Positions 14,502 through 16,468 of a DNA stretch of 16,468 bases are shown piece after piece. The stretch lies in assembly GCA_900554135.1 (NCBI GenBank), contig USFU01000021.1:1-16468 (forward strand), read 5' to 3'. The stretch is from an uncultured Collinsella sp. Its GTDB lineage: Bacteria > Actinomycetota > Coriobacteriia > Coriobacteriales > Coriobacteriaceae. Below the pieces are notes generated by a model. It was not told where the DNA came from. It saw only the letters and a list, made by a program, of their open reading frames with translations, and did not search any database. Position 1 is the first letter of the stretch. Every line of letters starts with the position of its first letter. A program made the position numbers and the translations under genes.

Positions 14502-16468
14502 ATGTCCGAGCTGTGCTCTGTGCCGCGCGTCTCGGAGCGCTTTGCCCAGAGCAATGCGCTCGATGAGGATATCGCGCGACTCAAATATGTTTCTGGTAAA
14601 CGTGAGGAGGCCCTTCGCCGTCTGGGAATTCGGACGGTGGGGGACCTCCTTCTCCATATTCCTCATCGCTATCTGGACTTCACTCGCTCGTGGTCCATCG
14701 AGATGGCGCCCATTGGCGCCGTGTGCACCATCATCGCTACGGTCGACCGGATTGTCCAAAAGCAGCCCCGTCCGCGCATGCAGGTGACTGAGGTCTCGCT
14801 TGTGGACGAGACGGGCGTGCTCCAGGTTGCCTTTTTCCGTCAGCCTTGGATTGCCCAGCAGCTCCAACGGGGCGACCGCCTGGCGGTGATGGGTAAGGTC
14901 GAGTTTGCCTACGGCTTTAAGCAGATGGCCTCTCCGCACTTCGAGAAGCTCGAGGACGGACGCGCTGCCGGCACCATCCTGCCGGTCCACTACGTAAGTG
15001 ACGGCGTGAGTCAGGCATGGATGCGCCGTATCGTGAGCGGTGCGCTCGAAGTGGTCGCCAATCCGTTCGATCCCATTCCCGCGCCGCTGCGCGCAAAGCG
15101 GAAGCTCATGAGCAATGCCCGCGCGCTGCGCGCGATCCACTTTCCCTCGAGCATGGCCGAGCGCGACATCGCCCGCCGGCGTCTTGCCTACGAGGAGTGC
15201 CTCTATCTGCAGTTAGCGCTGCGCCTGCGCAACGATGGAGGCCTGGTCGATGTGGTGCCCTATGCCCACACCGCGGACGAGCACCTGGCCGCGCTCAAGC
15301 AAACCCTGCCGTTTTCGCTGAGCGATGAGCAGGAGGCTGCATTTCAAGACATCCTGCATGACATGTGCGATGGCGGTCGCGTGATGAACCGTCTGCTGCT
15401 GGGCGACGTCGGTACCGGTAAGACCGCCGTTGCCGCCTGCGCACTGGCGGTTGCGGCCGATAGCGGCACTCAGGCCTGCGTTATGGCGCCCACGGGCGTG
15501 CTGGCGCGTCAATATGCCGATAAGACCGGCCCCTTACTCTCTCAGGCTGGCATGACCTGGGCGCTCCTGACGGGCGCCACGCCGTCGGCCGAGCGTGAAC
15601 AGATTCATGCTCGGCTCCAGTCTGGCGAGCTCGACGTGCTCTTTGGTACCCATGCGGTGCTTTCGGAGAACGTCACATTCAAGCATTTGTCGCTTGTGGT
15701 GATCGACGAGCAGCACCGCTTTGGCGTGGGCCAGCGTAACGCCCTGCGCGCAAAAGGCCCGGGTGCCGACTTGCTGGTCATGACTGCCACGCCGATCCCG
15801 CGCACGCTGGCGCTTTCGGTGTACGGCGACCTGGATACGAGCATCATCCGCCATCGTCCCGTTCCGGGTGCCGGCGTGACGACGCGCGTCCTTACCGAGT
15901 CGAGTCGCGACCTGGCCTATGGTGCCATTCGCGAGGCGCACGAAAAGGGGCAGCAAGCCTACGTGATCTGTCCGCTCGTTGAGCCGAGTGATTCGGCCGA
16001 TGAGCTTGAGGACGTACCCGGCATCGCCCGCGACGACGAGGGCCGCGTGACCGTGCCCGTGCCGTTGCATGACACGGCGACCGAGCTCGATCGCCTTCGT
16101 CTGGCATTACCGGGTCTTACCATCGAGCGTCTTCATGGCCGCATGCCGGCGGGGGAGAAGGACCGGGTCATCGATGCCTTCAAGCGTGGCGAGATCGATG
16201 TACTCGTCTCGACCACGGTGGTCGAGGTGGGCGTTGACGTGCCCAACGCCACCGTCATGGTCATCGAGAACGGCGAGCGCTTTGGTTTGGCGGCCTTGCA
16301 CCAGCTGCGCGGGCGCGTAGGCCGCGGCAGCGTGTCGGGCACGTGCCTGGTCATGACGCACTCCAAGGGCAACGGCGGCGCGTCGGTGGCGCAAGACCGC
16401 CTCCAGTCGCTCGAGAAGACCTCGGACGGCTTTACGCTCGCCCAGATGGACCTGCGTCTGCGCCACGA
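14502..16468 (+). CDS. recG: ATP-dependent DNA helicase RecG, 3' end cut by window
   Basis: RecG remodels stalled replication forks and Holliday junctions. The frame is open from ATG 14502 to the window edge (655 complete codons plus 2 bases), so the C-terminus is missing. The N-terminal region has 'RRLGIRTVGDLLLHIPHRYLD', then an OB-fold wedge domain (about 70-150). The helicase core shows Walker A G301-DVGTGK-T308, Walker B D402-E-Q-H405-RFG, motif III TATPIPRTLAL, motif IV RLHGRMP, and motifs V/VI STTVVEVGVDVPNATV and HQLRGRVGRG. These are diagnostic of RecG, not of PriA or Mfd. The ATG lies nine bases after the fakA stop with only a weak ribosome binding site, so coupling to fakA is likely. 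The 'LRGPGE'-type C-terminal motif lies outside. Confidence 0.96.
   Translation, partial: MSELCSVPRVSERFAQSNALDEDIARLKYVSGKREEALRRLGIRTVGDLLLHIPHRYLDFTRSWSIEMAPIGAVCTIIATVDRIVQKQPRPRMQVTEVSLVDETGVLQVAFFRQPWIAQQLQRGDRLAVMGKVEFAYGFKQMASPHFEKLEDGRAAGTILPVHYVSDGVSQAWMRRIVSGALEVVANPFDPIPAPLRAKRKLMSNARALRAIHFPSSMAERDIARRRLAYEECLYLQLALRLRNDGGLVDVVPYAHTADEHLAALKQTLPFSLSDEQEAAFQDILHDMCDGGRVMNRLLLGDVGTGKTAVAACALAVAADSGTQACVMAPTGVLARQYADKTGPLLSQAGMTWALLTGATPSAEREQIHARLQSGELDVLFGTHAVLSENVTFKHLSLVVIDEQHRFGVGQRNALRAKGPGADLLVMTATPIPRTLALSVYGDLDTSIIRHRPVPGAGVTTRVLTESSRDLAYGAIREAHEKGQQAYVICPLVEPSDSADELEDVPGIARDDEGRVTVPVPLHDTATELDRLRLALPGLTIERLHGRMPAGEKDRVIDAFKRGEIDVLVSTTVVEVGVDVPNATVMVIENGERFGLAALHQLRGRVGRGSVSGTCLVMTHSKGNGGASVAQDRLQSLEKTSDGFTLAQMDLRLRH

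Noticed and set aside
12822..15140. A 772-codon minus-strand frame opposite fakA and the start of recG
   Set aside because: It spans two clear plus-strand genes and their junction, is biased in composition and has no motif. The plus-strand genes have all their catalytic residues.
1..16468. A mobile element, CRISPR array, defence or toxin-antitoxin system
   Set aside because: No transposase, integrase, spaced direct repeats or defence domains were seen. All the genes are conserved core genes with uniform strand and composition.
14502..16468. A frameshifted or pseudogenised recG
   Set aside because: The frame reads without a stop from ATG 14502 to the edge and has every helicase motif. It only lacks a stop because the window ends.

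Overview
This window is a dense block of bacterial housekeeping genes, all on the + strand. The base composition is GC-rich and codons end mostly in C or G. The proteins look actinobacterial, and the combination of a leuS end, a rimP-nusA-infB-rbfA operon, dnaG-rpoD, and an Asp23-fakA-recG block suggests the class Coriobacteriia, perhaps a Collinsella relative. The genus is an inference from memory of gene order and sequence style, not a database result.

Region 1 (1-365) holds the last 35 codons of leuS, its terminator, a good sigma-70-type promoter (259-287) and a strong terminator-like hairpin just before the rimP ribosome binding site. Region 2 (366-10447) is a probable single operon: rimP, nusA, infB, rbfA, nrnA, truB, ribF and dnaG. 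It covers ribosome maturation, transcription elongation and termination, translation initiation, nanoRNA decay, tRNA pseudouridylation, flavin cofactor synthesis and replication priming. Several junctions overlap (rbfA/nrnA 8 bases, truB/ribF 4 bases, ribF/dnaG 8 bases), which points to translational coupling. Region 3 (10448-11942) is rpoD, the primary sigma factor, with a short promoter-bearing leader and a terminator.

Region 4 (11943-12446) is the only extended non-protein stretch. It holds a 28-base imperfect palindrome with an 11-base tandem repeat, an AT-rich tRNA promoter, two identical tRNA-Asn(GTT) genes each followed by its own hairpin terminator, and a leader hairpin. Region 5 (12447-16468) holds an Asp23/Gls24-family (YloU-like) gene, fakA (fatty acid kinase, DhaL/DegV-type) and recG. 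recG runs off the right edge without its C-terminus.

I found no mobile element, CRISPR array, defence island or toxin system. The window is ordinary core genome. The points that deserve a second look are a Cys-Cys-Cys-His tail on NusA, a likely attenuator in front of the operon that encodes NusA, hairpins placed directly before the ribosome binding sites of four genes, and the REP-like palindrome between rpoD and the tRNAs.
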